This document shows positions 11,280 through 22,429 of a DNA stretch of 64,000 nt, piece by piece. The position numbers and the translations under genes were made by a program. The notes under the pieces were generated by a model. It did no database searches. It saw only the letters and a program-made list of their open reading frames with translations, and had not been told where the DNA came from. Source of the DNA: Spongilla lacustris (taxonomy: Eukaryota > Porifera > Demospongiae > Spongillida > Spongillidae); NCBI GenBank assembly GCA_949361645.1, contig OX442429.1, positions 2,917,231 to 2,981,230 of the forward strand, read 5' to 3'. Positions within the stretch are counted from its first letter, which is position 1, and every line of letters starts with the position of its first letter.

Positions 11280-11976
11280 TCATGCATCATTATCATCATC
11301 TTCTTGGTATTCTTCGCTTTCACTGTCCACATACTCTCCATCTAATAAAGATGAATCATCAGGTGACACCAACTCGTCAATTGCATCATCCTCCTCTAAG
11401 GAGTATAAGGGAGAATTGTATAAGGATTTGTTGCTATCATTAGCTACATGTAAACCTACTGTAAAGATGAGATGTTCTTCAGGATGTACGCATTCCAGAC
11501 GTTACGTAGGAATTGAAAGGTATTTTTCTTTAATACATTGTAAGTGCTATGATGGTCCGGTCGGCGAGCATCAAAGTATTCACCATGACTTGTTGATGCC
11601 CGTTGTGTGTTTTCATTCTAAAAGAAGTGGTCATATTGTTCACAACCATCACATGCACAACTCTCACCCAATCCATCACAGCCAGGTTCATCCGCATTTT
11701 AAAGGTGTTAGTATGGAAGAGCATCCTCTTGGGCAGGTAGGTTAGTAGCTGGTGGTTAAATGACTCCATCCAGAAGGTGTCTCGACACTGGAAAAAGGAC
11801 CTAATTTAGATATAACTAGCAATGCCTTCATAAAGCTGCATACACGACAGAATGACTCAGCAAAGCGGTATATAAGGGTTCTCTCAGTGCATCCTCATAT
11901 GCTTGAATGGCTTCAGGCATAGTCATAATCTTCCTCTTTGGGTGGTAACCTGGCTGGCGACAACGACTTTCTGAAT

Positions 11977-12423
11977 TGGACCCTTTGCATGAAAGATCGG
12001 AAGTACGATAAACGTCACGTCTGGAGTAAAAACCACAGCGGTTGCCTAGAGACATTGTGTCACGTCCGCGGACCTTTGCGTAATAAAATGGCAACGCTTG
12101 GAGTCTGATCAGACATTGATCCTTCGGCCGATCCAGTTCCTGATCAAACTACGCTGCCAACAGTAAGTTTGACCGAGTCTGACATACCCAGAGCCTTTTT
12201 AAAGCCATCCATTTAAAAAGGCTCCGGGTATGTCAAGCATAGTTTGACCAGGAACTGGATCAGCCGAAGGATCACTGTCCGAACGGGAAGGAATGACTAC
12301 GAGCGTTGCCATTTTATTACGCAAAGGTCCGCGAACGTGACACAATGTCTCTAGGCAACCGCTGTGGCTTTTACTCCGGACGTGACATTTATCGTACTTC
12401 CGATCTTTCATGCAAAGGGTCCA
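11977..12423. mobile_element. Foldback element in an intron, ~447 bp
   Basis: The arms of about 215 bp (TGGACCCTTTGCATGAAAGA outward ends) are near-perfect reverse complements with an 8-base spacer, GCCATCCA, near 12213. It sits in the intron between the KVHLYW exon and the GYHPKRKI exon of the minus-strand gene, its left end only about 9 bases from the acceptor. The apparent proteins on both strands are mirror readings of the same repeat. Confidence 0.85.
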
Positions 12424-12634
12424 TTAAGGTGGTGACCCTAGTGGAAGCAACAAAAAAAAAAAAAACATTCACACACACACACAACGACCGGACCATCATT
12501 GCTGCATGTATATAATGCAAACTACACATGTATGCATGCACACCTAGTACCTGAAAGTGCTGGCTTATATTCTTAATCATGTTCATGTTGCATAGAATGT
12601 CAGGGTTGCCGGCATAGTTCTTCATGCACCAGTA

Positions 12635-12728
12635 CAGGTGTACTTTGGTACTCCGTGCTGAAAAAAAAAAGGATCAATACATTAATTGATTACAGGTGTA
12701 CGTTGGTACTCCTTGCTGAAAAAAAAAG
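12635..12728 (-). repeat. Partial duplication of an exon start and its acceptor
   Basis: The poly-T tract, CAG acceptor and first bases of the KVHLYW exon (12635-12671 in plus coordinates) are repeated at 12691-12728 with a few changes (GTGTACTTTGGTACTCC versus GTGTACGTTGGTACTCC). The upstream copy has no usable continuation, so it is likely a decoy acceptor. Confidence 0.6.
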
Positions 12729-13935
12729 GACAGCGCAGCACATACCCTTGTCTGAAAGTTCTGCAAACCACGTCTTATCTCTAGTTTTAACAGTCCATGC
12801 CATGTATCATAAGAATTGACCAATCTAAGTTGTTCAACATACGTCTTTATGGTGGACTGGTAGTTATGGGCTACCTCTGTGACGTTCAACCCTACATTAT
12901 AAATTGGATGCATATATGTATGTGTAAATATTTAAAATAATAACGCAAACCTCTGGCTATAACTTGGGGTAAGACAATTTTCGTACATGCCACCTCTCTA
13001 GTCTGTGCTACTCTATGCTCTGGTCTAGAGAGAGTGGCAATCCCAACCATCCTACGTGTACTGCTTTGCAAAAATATATGAACACCAGCCAGCCATACAG
13101 GGTACTGTTGAGTGGTATGCATTAGCACTAGAATCATGCCGTGCATCAGTGATGACCCACTGTTATAAACAGATAAAATAAATCGATTGTATAAAACACG
13201 AGAAAACACATCATACCTCTCCACTTGTGGCGTACTCAGGGTTTGCCTTCATACGTTGCACTGCTGCATTCATAGATTCTTCTGCTGAATCTGCTACAAT
13301 TTGCTGGTACTGTCTGTGTATGTATACTTAAGAACCAGATTACAACATTGCATCAATCACCAACGTATTACTAGTTAGTCATCTATACCTACCTGAATGG
13401 ATGTATTTATATGACACTACACCTATCTCTGCAAACTTGCAAAAGTTGATGAACTGAGATGGCAGCATGCCAGTACAGGTAAAGGCATGGATGAGCCTGC
13501 ATGCATGGAGTGCAAGCATAATTATTACTAGATGTTGTGCAGTACATGAGCATAGCTACTTGCTTTTGGCTTGCCAAGTAGTGACCCGCAAGAACTCTTG
13601 AAGAAGCCCAAGTGGGAGCCACTTTGCAGTGTGGGCAGACAAAGCGAATTCGCACAATGCCTCCTTTCTACACATTCAAACGAATAGAATGCAACCAGCA
13701 TAGGAGGATTTATGTACCTTCATAAAGGACTCCAGCTGCCAATTGGGACGTGGTCTACAGCAGTGTTGCTGTACCAAGCCCTGACAGAGACACCTAATAG
13801 CCTTGTGCTCAACCACACAGAGCCTCTGGTCGTCTTTGTCTTCATCTCCCGTGTACATGCCAATAAGAAAGGGCAGCATAAAAGCCAATGCACGCCGGCC
13901 TTTTTTTCTTATAACTATGCATGCACGCGTACCGG

Positions 13936-14105
13936 TGTCACAGGCATGTGGGTCCCCCCCCCCCCCCCCCCCCCCCCCCCATTATGGGTCCGGGGGGACC
14001 CATATGCCTAGGCAACTGGGTCCCCCCCCCGGACCCAAATGCCTAGGCATATGGGTCCGGGTAATTATTTGTACATCCAGGCATCTTGGTCCGGGTAGGG
14101 GGCGG
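13936..14105. repeat. Ginger1 left terminal inverted repeat
   Basis: Contains a 27-base C run (13954-13980) and repeated palindromic modules of the form GGGTCC...GGACC joined by TGCCTAGGCA. The order of modules mirrors the right end, but lengths differ because of C-run expansion and a missing module. Confidence 0.85.
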
Positions 14106-15590
14106 AGGGGGGGACCGAGTTTCCTGGTGCATTTTATTTATTCACCGATACCGACGACCGGGTTTTAATAGATACGATAGACACATTTGTTGCTTCTTTC
14201 TCAACTGTAAGTTAGCGTCCGTCAGCCGTTATACACTTTGTAACGCAACATACAGAAAAAAACGAATCCTATCAATCGCCATACAATGTATATATATGTA
14301 TGCATGTGCCTTGCAGACAATGGGACATGACAATATGTGGTTCAAGTAATACACAACTGTTTCTTCATAGCTCATCTCAGCATACAGGCCTTTTATAAAT
14401 GCAGCCATCAGCTATAGAAATAAAGGAATAGTGCTGATAACATTTGAATAATAGCATATTTCTGGATAAAGAACATCCCAGGCTAAGGTCAATGCTTGTA
14501 TCCCTTTGTTGCCTTCATCAATGCTGATTCCATACATAAAGTGCTTCACTGCTTCAACCTAAAATTGATCACATTTGAGTTGTACAATTTTGTTTTCTAC
14601 ATCAACATACCACATCAATATCCTTGATAGGCCACACATGTAGGATGTGCCTTAAGCTTCTGTAGTTAGGTGACTTCATATGCTGACAGACAAGTGGATC
14701 TTTTCCTCACTCAACCTGATGTAGACTGATTTAAAGAATGCCACTGTACCCTTGCAAATCTTTCGAAGATGGGCCTTAAAAAAAAAGTTGCAATGGTGAT
14801 TTATACATCAAACACCTAATTGTTAACAGCTAACCTCACTCTCGTGGCAAATGTTGACCAGTGCTTCAAAAGAAACGTTATTTTCACTGGGAAATATTTA
14901 AATTGTTTCATGAATAAGTACAAGGGGACAAATACCTATCCACATACAAAGGAATGGGCTTCTTCCATAATTTAAGTTTCTTCGCTTCTTTCTCATAAGT
15001 ACACATAAGATGCAGAGGTTCAATAGGGCTAACATCCATGATAGGTTTTGATTGAAACTTTGGAAGCAGGTCTTTGTAACTATAGCAACCATCTGAGGTG
15101 TATGTACAATTTTATTCTTCAGCACTTACACTTGATTTACACTACCTCCAGCTAGCTCAGCACTAGCAATACAGTGTACCCTCTTTGGTGCAAACACATT
15201 CTGGTTAGAAGAAAGCAATCTGGTATTGCTCATATATGATGCAATCATTTCTTGCTTTACCTTTTCAAGATGAAATTTTATGTCTTGTGACAGACTATCT
15301 TAGTTTGCAATCTTCCAAAACTATCTTCACTATATTGCTGCTTACAGAGGAACTAAATACACATATGAGGCAATATAATTGCAGGGTCAGCATAAGTTAC
15401 TACTATAATCACCTTTCAACGAGTGTTTCAGCTAACCATGAGCGCATTGCTGCGCTTGATGTCTGTAGGCTTGTATAAATTAGTAATGCTAATCAAGTTT
15501 TCAGAAACGTACTTCAAAAGACAGTGCTTGATTATTTGCTATGCAGTCTGCAAACTAAAATTGAAACCAATTCAGTTATATGTTCTATGT
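14106..15590 (-). pseudogene. C-terminal exons of the Ginger1 protein (unassigned)
   Basis: Downstream (minus strand) of the Ulp1-like exons, short coding-like segments continue: about 15200-15290 (DIKFHLEKVKQEMIASYM), 14630-14740 (HMKSPNYRSLRHILHVWPIK) and 14470-14570 (VEAVKHFMYGISIDEGNKG). They have plausible GT..AG borders and no recognised domain. They could be the C-terminal part of the Ginger1 protein or a second small gene of the element. Frames between the segments are not all compatible. Confidence 0.4.
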
Positions 15591-15611
15591 ACATGCAGTT
15601 ATACAGTACCT

Positions 15612-16200
15612 TGCAAATAAAAACTCCAGAGTCTGAGAGGAACCCCTCTGTTGCAGTTTTGGGTCCTAACATTAGCCACAAAATACACATTAATTGAACC
15701 AAAAAAACACACAGCTTACGGTGAAAATCTCCATTTCACCATATCCACACCATCAGAGTACTGATTGAAATACTCTTGCCTTATAAAATTGCTTTAATAT
15801 ACATAATTATTATTACATGAAAATCATTATATATGACTGCACCTTATAAGAGCTGTAGCATTCCCTTGTATGGTGTCATAAAATGAATCATACACAGAGA
15901 CTGAATGCTTTGATATATCAATCACCTACATGTATATATGAATATAAAGCTATAACATCAAATTTGAATGTTATACTAATTACCACAAGAAACCAGTGTC
16001 CAGGGATATGGCAGGGCATAAAGACATACTTGAAATCAAACATTCCTCGTTCTGCACACAATTTCACACAGAAGATTCCAGTTTAAGTGACTTTTATCTG
16101 CTTGTACCTTGAATGGCGATGTGCACTTATCTCTTGACAACATTGTGAAGACAAACGAACTAAGGCACCTTATCTGGCTTCCAAAAGCCATGGCCTGCTA
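15612..16200 (-). pseudogene. Ulp1-like (SUMO-protease fold) domain of Ginger1
   Basis: Minus-strand exons give, in order, MLSRDKC (about 16095-16190), VFMPCHIPGHWFLV (about 15973-16070, with the His-Trp pair of the Ulp1 active site), ISKHSVSVYDSFYDT (about 15850-15930, the expected acidic residue), QEYFNQYSDGVDMV (15725-15785) and DSGVFICK (15612-15660). In Ulp1/SENP peptidases the last block is normally DCGVF with the nucleophilic cysteine. Here the codon at 15628-15630 encodes serine. A one-base shift just upstream would be needed to join a glutamine-rich LQQRGSS stretch to DSGVF, so the copy is damaged. Known Ulp1 enzymes cleave ubiquitin-like modifiers; whether this one ever did is unknown. 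Confidence 0.7.
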
Positions 16201-16539
16201 TTTAAAAGAAGTATGATGATGCAGCTATAATACACTATTTAGCATGCATGTACTGCTGAATGGTTACTCTCAAGCACATGGAAGAAATAGTTGATTACCT
16301 AAAAGGTGAACTCAGTCAAGTAACTGTAGTGCTAAGCAGTATTGCTTAACTATACATCTTTAAACTCATTTGTTGTAACACAATGTCTTCCTTGCGTATC
16401 CTTGATCATAATATCTGAATAAGATACAAAACATTTGTTTGTCATATTTAATTTGCATCCATCTAATCATGCTCTCACTACCTGTACATGAAATTAATAA
16501 ACGTGTTTTTTACCTAAGCTCTGTACGGAGCCTTCATAA

Positions 16540-17209
16540 CTGTGCTCTGCAGATCAATAGGTGCTAGACTGAAATAATGGTGACCCAAGCAATAATATTG
16601 GTCCATCACTAGACTCATCTGGATACAACCAAATAATACATCTGTCTGGATTGCTAGTGTCAGTAATGACACATACATGTATAACAACACGCATCATTGA
16701 AGCAACAACTTGCAGCTCAAGGTGATTTCCCCACATCCCAGGCTGTGACATTTCAGTTAAGTAGTCTTCCCATGATCATGTAGTAATGAAATGTGACAAA
16801 TGTGTTCCATCTGACTACAGTAGTTTAAATAGGCAATGATATGAACTTATTTGTATACAGCAAGAAGTTAACTTACAGTGTAAGGATTATGGGCCATGAA
16901 CTCAACCACTTCCTTCCGTAATACATTGTGTCATCTTCGTGTGATTTTCAACCGAACCAGTTGGTCACAAACAGCAGAAAAAAGACTGTTTCCATTTCCA
17001 AGGACATTGCATCGTAGTTTCAGGCCATAATGTTCAATGTTTTGCAGCATAATGATACGTCTTTCAGTCTCATTGCCACTATAAGGCTCATTCGTCAGCT
17101 GGGTAAGCACAGCTCTTTCCCTTTTACAATTGCATATACATTCTGCCAAATCAGAACTTCTTGTATCACTTGTGGATCCTCCCTTGTCTACTTCCATACC
17201 ATCTGTCAA
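16540..17209 (-). pseudogene. OTU-like protease domain of Ginger1
   Basis: The exon at about 16874-17209 encodes GNGNSLFSAVCDQL, aligned by eye with the GDGNCLF box of OTU cysteine proteases, and continues into HNVLRKEVVEFMAHNPYT after a TGA stop. The next exon (about 16540-16751) gives DYLTEMSQPGMWGNHLELQV and, after a one-base shift, HHYFSLAP, the usual histidine region. In the first box the expected Asp is Asn and the expected nucleophilic Cys is Ser (codon at 16985-16987). The stop and the shift show that the reading frame has decayed. OTU proteins usually remove ubiquitin; the role of the domain in transposition is not known. Confidence 0.75.
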
Positions 17210-17519
17210 AGCAGAAATCCCTGTACAGGGAAAAGGAAAGAGATGTAATGATTTCTGGCTGCCAAATCAACTAGGGAGACACACATTGTTTGTCTATATT
17301 TTCATGCTTAGGGTAGAACCAATTACCCCACATGCATTAGTAAACTTTGCTGCTTCATTATGAAATATGGATATCAGTTTACTTTCTGGGTCTATGGAGC
17401 TGGAATTGGATGTAGTAGCATTGTATACCTTGATGTTTCTGATTGATTGCTTGACTTTAAGAATAAAATAAGGGTCACCTTTATATGTAGAGAACAATAT
17501 CTCATGGCTTATGAAAAAA

Positions 17520-18901
17520 AAAAAAAAACCTGTCCCTTTGTTGATATTGTTTCAACCGTATATGGCCCCAGATATCTTCTATCTAACTTATTCCCCTTTC
17601 TGCCAGCCTGCCTCCTGTTTCATAAAAGTACAAGATCCCCAAATTTAATAGTGGATGCTGTCTTCCCTGCTGCATGACGTTTCCTATGCAAAACAACTTG
17701 TTTCGTCTGTGCAATTGTGATGTTTTCTTTAGCCTGCCATGATTAAAAGTGTATACAATTAGCCAGAAACGCAAATAAAAACTTTTACCTTTATTGTCAA
17801 CTTGGCCCTGTCTTCTTGTAGTTGCTTGTACAATGCTTCATGAGCAGTTTCATTCAAGCTGGATACAGTCCTGTGAAGTTGCATAACATGTTCAAGAGGA
17901 AAGGTGCCTTTTCTTCCAAATGCAACTTCATAAGGTGAATATTTGCTAGATGCCTGGACTGATGTACGAATTGCAAATAAGGCAGATTCTAAAGCCTGAT
18001 CCCCATTGGTCATCAACAACTTTCTTCAATGATCTGTGGTACATGTGTATAAGACGAATAGTAGTTATGACTGTGCAAAGATATTTATATGTATCTAACC
18101 GGATTATATAGTCTGATTCATCCATTCACATAACCCATTGGATTGTGGATGATATGCTGATGTAATCCTGTGGTCCATTTTGTTTTGCATAGAACATCAA
18201 CAATGTACATGTCATTTAAAAAATATCCAGCCATGAATATATGTATTTGTTTGAATTTGTACCTGGTTAACGAATTCCCGTCCTTTTTCAGTAATAATAT
18301 CACCAGCCCCATAGCGGCAGTACAAGGAGTACAAAAAATTTGCAACACTGGTGGCATTCTTTTTTGGCAATGCACATGCTCCAGGCCACTTTGAGAAATA
18401 GTCAGTTGCTACAACAATGTAGCGATTTCCACACGTTGTTAGGTGTAGTGGTTCTATGATATCAACCCCCCATAATTAAGTTCCATAACCCAGTCACAGG
18501 AATTGCAAACTGGGGCTTTTAATTGATGGGTTCGTTCTTTAGCAAGAATCACATTCTGATATCTGACACCGAGAATTAAATTTAAAAAAAAATCAGCAAT
18601 AAGGATAATTGCGCACATTAATATGCCTTATAAATGAACTAACCCATCGGTGAATATCGATCGACATATTTGGCCAGTAGTAGGTTTTCATTTTCCCCTC
18701 CGTACGGTCTCTTCCACTTGCCGAAGCATGGCATTCATCAAAGGCTCTCCTTCTATCTGTAATGTCCAACAACACAATCTTCTCGCAATCTAGCTTCTTT
18801 TTGTACAGCATCACCCCTTCGCGGATAACAAAATCCTTAGACCTTTTGTGGATCAGGTGCTTCAAATCCTCTGTAGCACTGGAAGGATATGAGCCATCCA
18901 T
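17520..18901 (-). pseudogene. Ginger1 integrase-like transposase (N-terminal part)
   Basis: Exon 18644-18901 has a YPSS segment and half of an H2C2 zinc finger (ECHASASGRDRT, YYWPNMSIDIHRW). Exon 18263-18562 carries CDSC, then the core VDIIEPL...ATDYFSKWPGA...EKGREFVNQ. The segment near 18101-18200 has HRITSAYHPQSNG and the catalytic Glu in GLCEWMNQ. Exon 17789-~18030 has LFAIRTSVQASSKYSPYEV, and about 17540-17735 ends in RRYLGPYTVE, the GPY/F motif of Gypsy and Ginger1 integrases. The second catalytic Asp (usually in SDQG) is Glu at 18287-18289. Damage includes TAA after CDSC, frame changes before VDII in a G6 run, TAA after NQTI, and TGA before NRRQ. It would act as a DDE transposase on the flanking TIRs if intact. 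Confidence 0.88.
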
Positions 18902-19084
18902 TAGATAGTTCTGGACGTTGCACAGGTTTTAGTCGCAGGTGACCTGTCGATCGCGATGCATTTTTAAGACACGTGCTCAAGTTGCTAGGATACTTTCTTC
19001 AGCGCATGCGCTCAGGTAATACTATATCTGTCACAAAGCATATATATGCCTTCTCTGTTAAGTATTTATATAAATATAGTTTTT

Positions 19085-19273
19085 GTTGACAGGCAGCTGG
19101 GTCCGGGGGGGACCAGGCTGCCTAGGCATTTGGGTCCGGGATAATTGAACATCTAGGCATCTTGGTCCGGGGGGACTCAGATGCCTAGGCAACTGGGTCT
19201 GGGGGGGACCCAGTTGCCTAGGCATATGGGTCCCCCCGGACCCAAAATGGGGGGGACCCACATGCCTGTGACA
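19085..19273. repeat. Ginger1 right terminal inverted repeat
   Basis: The mirror image of the left end, built from modules such as GGACCCAGTTGCCTAGGCAT. G runs are shorter here (7-8), so the long C run in the left copy is a later expansion or an assembly effect. Confidence 0.85.
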
Positions 19274-19584
19274 CCGGCGTATGATATGCCTACTGTATGT
19301 TATGAAATTATTAGGCCTCGATACATTTATAAAAGTATAGTACACGTACCGGCTGTGTCCAAGAAGGAATGAGTGGACTGGATGGTGGAAGGGGCCGTCG
19401 ATGGGATCGAAAGCACAATGTCCAGCATCGCATTCAATAGGGCGGCATTATCTGGCCTTTGGGAGGTACTTTCATCAGGAAAAAGGATACGCCTGGCACT
19501 GTCTACACGGAGTTTAAAGGCATCCTTCTCCGCCTCAGATGAGAAAGTCATTCCAAGCGAGAACCTACATCCAGCTGTCGCCAT

Positions 19585-20031
19585 ATTTACCAGTTATCTT
19601 CACGTGCCCGGTAATTACATTAATAGTACAAAGGACGCGTTCGAGTTATGAGCTTAACGATTAGTTTTACTGGACTGCGTGTGTTTTAGTAGACGTGTCA
19701 TTGTGTAGCAGGACCCGGATATGGTTCACAGAACGCCATATTTGGCCGCTTAAAACCGGCTGGCCGGTCAAAAATTGAGCAGTCTACGCCCTTTTATACC
19801 GCCACTTCTCCTTTAAAGTGCGGACACATTCCGAATGGGAGCTGGATCGATGCGGTTTGAGATATCTAGTGCGGAAGCGGCTTAAGTACATGGATACAAA
19901 GTAAAACTAAGCTAGGAGGAGCTAGGAATGCATATATAGTTGTAATATTATTATGCTTTCGGAGTATATAGGGTACACAATTTATATTCAGGGGCGGATA
20001 CAGGATTTCAGACAAGGGGGGGTTGTTAATG
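19585..20031. other. Upstream region of the minus-strand gene; hAT-like terminus
   Basis: This contains the region upstream of the start codon at 19584, with no clear TATA box in the expected place, though TTTTATACCG occurs near 19792. At 19989 the motif CAGGGGCGGATACAGGATTT (compare 2071) begins an element that runs into the assembly gap. Confidence 0.4.
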
Positions 20032-20231
20032 NNNNNNNNNNNNNNNNNNNNNNNNNNNNNNNNNNNNNNNNNNNNNNNNNNNNNNNNNNNNNNNNNNNNN
20101 NNNNNNNNNNNNNNNNNNNNNNNNNNNNNNNNNNNNNNNNNNNNNNNNNNNNNNNNNNNNNNNNNNNNNNNNNNNNNNNNNNNNNNNNNNNNNNNNNNNN
20201 NNNNNNNNNNNNNNNNNNNNNNNNNNNNNNN
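20032..20231. other. Assembly gap (200 N)
   Basis: Exactly 200 unknown bases. It follows a hAT-like terminus and a short G run, both hard to assemble. Confidence 1.
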
Positions 20232-20361
20232 TGCAGATAGCCATATGTGCTACAATAATGCATGGGTTAATTATTTCACCCTTGTTTCCTTGTTTTTAGC
20301 AGCGTGCGCTATTGTTTATAAATCCTATATATTGCAAGCTTTTAAATAAATAAATAAATCA

Positions 20362-20535
20362 TATGGAGAAATTGCCCATACATAGGCGGACATTTAGCAC
20401 TTTTTTTCAAATTGATTTTTAAACACATGTAATAAGTACGATAAATTGGTCTGATTGTGAATCTTAATTTATAGATTTATATCATGCGCCATTCTTGTAC
20501 AAAAATCAAGACAAAAAATTAATTTCTACCGCACT
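20362..20535 (-). repeat. Dispersed repeat, copy A
   Basis: Matches 37282-37460 in the opposite orientation over about 175 bp, with shared blocks CATACATAGGCGG, ATAAATTGGTCTGATT and AAAAATTAATTTCTACCGCA. Unclassified family. Confidence 0.65.
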
Positions 20536-22420
20536 AAGTGAAGTAGACATGTTACGTAACATTTATTAACAATTATGTCATTTATCAATAATGTTTTTAA
20601 TTAATGGCCTAGCTCACGAGACGCTTACAAAGCCGATGACGTATTACTGATACTAAGTAAGTAAAAGTAATTGTAGCTCCCGTAAACACAGATTGAACAC
20701 GCACCGCAGATGACCGAAAGCCTTAGGGATGATGTCGGCTTCGTCCGAAGTGGCCGGTCCGCAATTACTAGTAGTTCACGACGGGAGACCGAGTCCCAAC
20801 TCCCAAAATGTCATCATATATGCTGATCCGCCATGCATATTTACCCATTCTTTCAATATTGGTGAAGCGTCCGTTGTGCACGTCACGCCACCAGCACTTT
20901 TTATGCCACCTTTCTATGCAGCAATACATTATTGCCATGAAGCCTCGATCGTGATCATCGCGCGGGCAACATATCGTAAAAGCAGAGATAATATAAAGCG
21001 ATACTTCCTACGATATATGCTATTACATTTATAGTTTCTCTTAGCCCCTTTCGTAGTCAATCATCGACTCATTGTGATATGGGAGATGTAAACGATGGGC
21101 GGACCGGCAGCGTGGGCGTTTCTCTAGAGCCGAACACATTGGCAAGCTAGAACCCGTATCTTAAACGTTTATTTCATGTCAAGATATCGAACTTCTTATA
21201 GGTTAATACATTTACCGTAGTGATCAGGTCGACGGGTCATGCTGCCCTTCCCCATCACTGAGTTACGTTTACAAATTAATTGACAATAACCACAAAGACC
21301 CTGCTGCGCTTCTTCCTCATCGGATGGCTATCACAGTTACAAGCAAGTCTAGTGTCATATGATGAGCACCAAACAAAACAAAAAAAGATAAGTGCCTAAG
21401 TAGCATCATAGATACTTGATGGTAGCACATCTCCGTGGAAACAGTTGCAAACAGACATTTAAACAAATTCGCAGCTCCTGATATTGAAACCTAGAGGAAA
21501 AAAGTGATGCTTATGCATCAGAACAAATGCCCCTACCATAAAACCAAAGCCCTCAGCACCATGCACAAAGCACACTCCATCCCCTCCCATTAGGTCGAAT
21601 GCAAAGCTCAACCAAGGCATCAGGACTAGTGCTTGCCCAACAGGCCCCTGTCATTCATTACTCCCCCCCCCCCACCCACACACACACACATTCTGCACAC
21701 AGTGTGTGGTTTGTATGACTTATACATGTAACTTCTCTGTATGGTTTCTACTAAAAAGGAGTACAGTGTAGGTGGTACGGAGGTGAAGAGGAAAGACACA
21801 TGAACACTTAACCTTCAGTACTTACGATAAATCTAAGTAGATACCATGCAGCCCCAGATGAAGCATAGCCTTGGGGGGCCAGCTTCCCCCCCCCCCCCCC
21901 CCCATGGCATATGAAATGCCACCCCTCTGGCAGCAATTGCCCCCCCCCCCCCCCCCAGCCACACACGCTTCCGTTGATGATTACATATACCCGCGAGTAG
22001 ATTACATGTTGTGTCATACGTAAAAAAAAAGTCCGAATACTTGCTGACAAATGTCAACAAAGCGGCGGAGCACAACAGGGCATGTACAAATGTACCCCTT
22101 CGACTGCATCCCCTCCTCCCCCCCAGTTTTCGTGCGCCCTCTGGTAAAACCAAATTCATGTAGGTCCAGGGTAAGTCCTACATGTACATAAGTACATGCC
22201 AGTAGTTAAATAGATGTACACAAGTACATGTAGGTCTTGTAGATATGGTAGTCTTAGGTAGGGACATATAAGTACATGTACAGGGTATGTTTATTTTATG
22301 TCTAACATCAGATAAGGTTATGGGTTCCTTTCAAGTTTAATTATATTCACAGCACAGAAGGGCAGATGGTACATGTACATGTCACATGTAGTTTGAAGGG
22401 AATACATGTAGACAAAAGAC
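20536..22420. other. No recognisable gene; C-rich runs
   Basis: A 101-codon plus-strand open frame at 20729-21034 has no recognised motif. Paired C runs at about 21886-21903 and 21939-21956 sit in two similar GCCAGC/CAGCAATTGCC contexts. No supported gene. Confidence 0.35.
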
Positions 22421-22429
22421 ACAAGTAAT

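Larger units (their letters stand above)
13936..19273 (-). mobile_element. Ginger1 DNA transposon, 5338 bp, CCGG target duplication
   Basis: The ends are TGTCACAGGCATGTGGGTCC at the left and its reverse complement at the right, flanked on both sides by CCGG (13932-13935 and 19274-19277). Inverted repeats extend roughly 170-190 bp with insertions and deletions. The interior encodes, on the minus strand, a Gypsy-type integrase (zinc finger, catalytic core, GPY/F motif) followed by OTU-like and Ulp1-like protease regions. Ginger1 elements are known to have 40-270 bp TIRs, CCGG or CCGT duplications, and integrase followed by an OTU or Ulp1 domain, so the identification rests on four independent features. 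The gene is broken in several places. The element lies within intron 1 of another minus-strand transposase-like gene. Confidence 0.93.
11280..19584 (-). pseudogene. Multi-exon transposase-like gene, decayed and nested
   Basis: About twelve exons can be read on the minus strand: 19350-19584 (starts MATAGCRFSLGMTFSS), 13718-~13850, 13560-13667 (VRIRFVCPHCKVAPTW), 13394-13496, 13217-13313, 12951-13159 (VITDARHDSSANAYHSTVP), 12746-12891 (DTWHG), 12551-12657 (KVHLYWCMKN), 11846-11968, 11668-11787 (WMESFNHQLLTYLPKR), 11460-11617 and 11280-11395 (acidic tail ending DDDNDA). Donors and acceptors fit GT..AG. The block order (Cys pair, TDARHD, DTWHG, ESFNHQLLTYLPKR) is one I associate with multicopy, transposon-derived genes of invertebrates and fish; the superfamily is not assigned. 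A frameshift lies in the 12951-13159 exon after TVP and another near DTWHG, and the last splice joins out of frame, so this copy is probably dead. Ginger1 fills intron 1. Confidence 0.7.

Noticed and set aside
12485..12501. CGACCGGACCATCAT as an inverted second copy of the RRPDHH exon
   Set aside because: Only about 17 bases match the segment near 11560, with no extension on either side.
11828..12515. Paired open frames beginning MPFYYAKVR on both strands
   Set aside because: They are the two arms of one palindromic element read from opposite strands.
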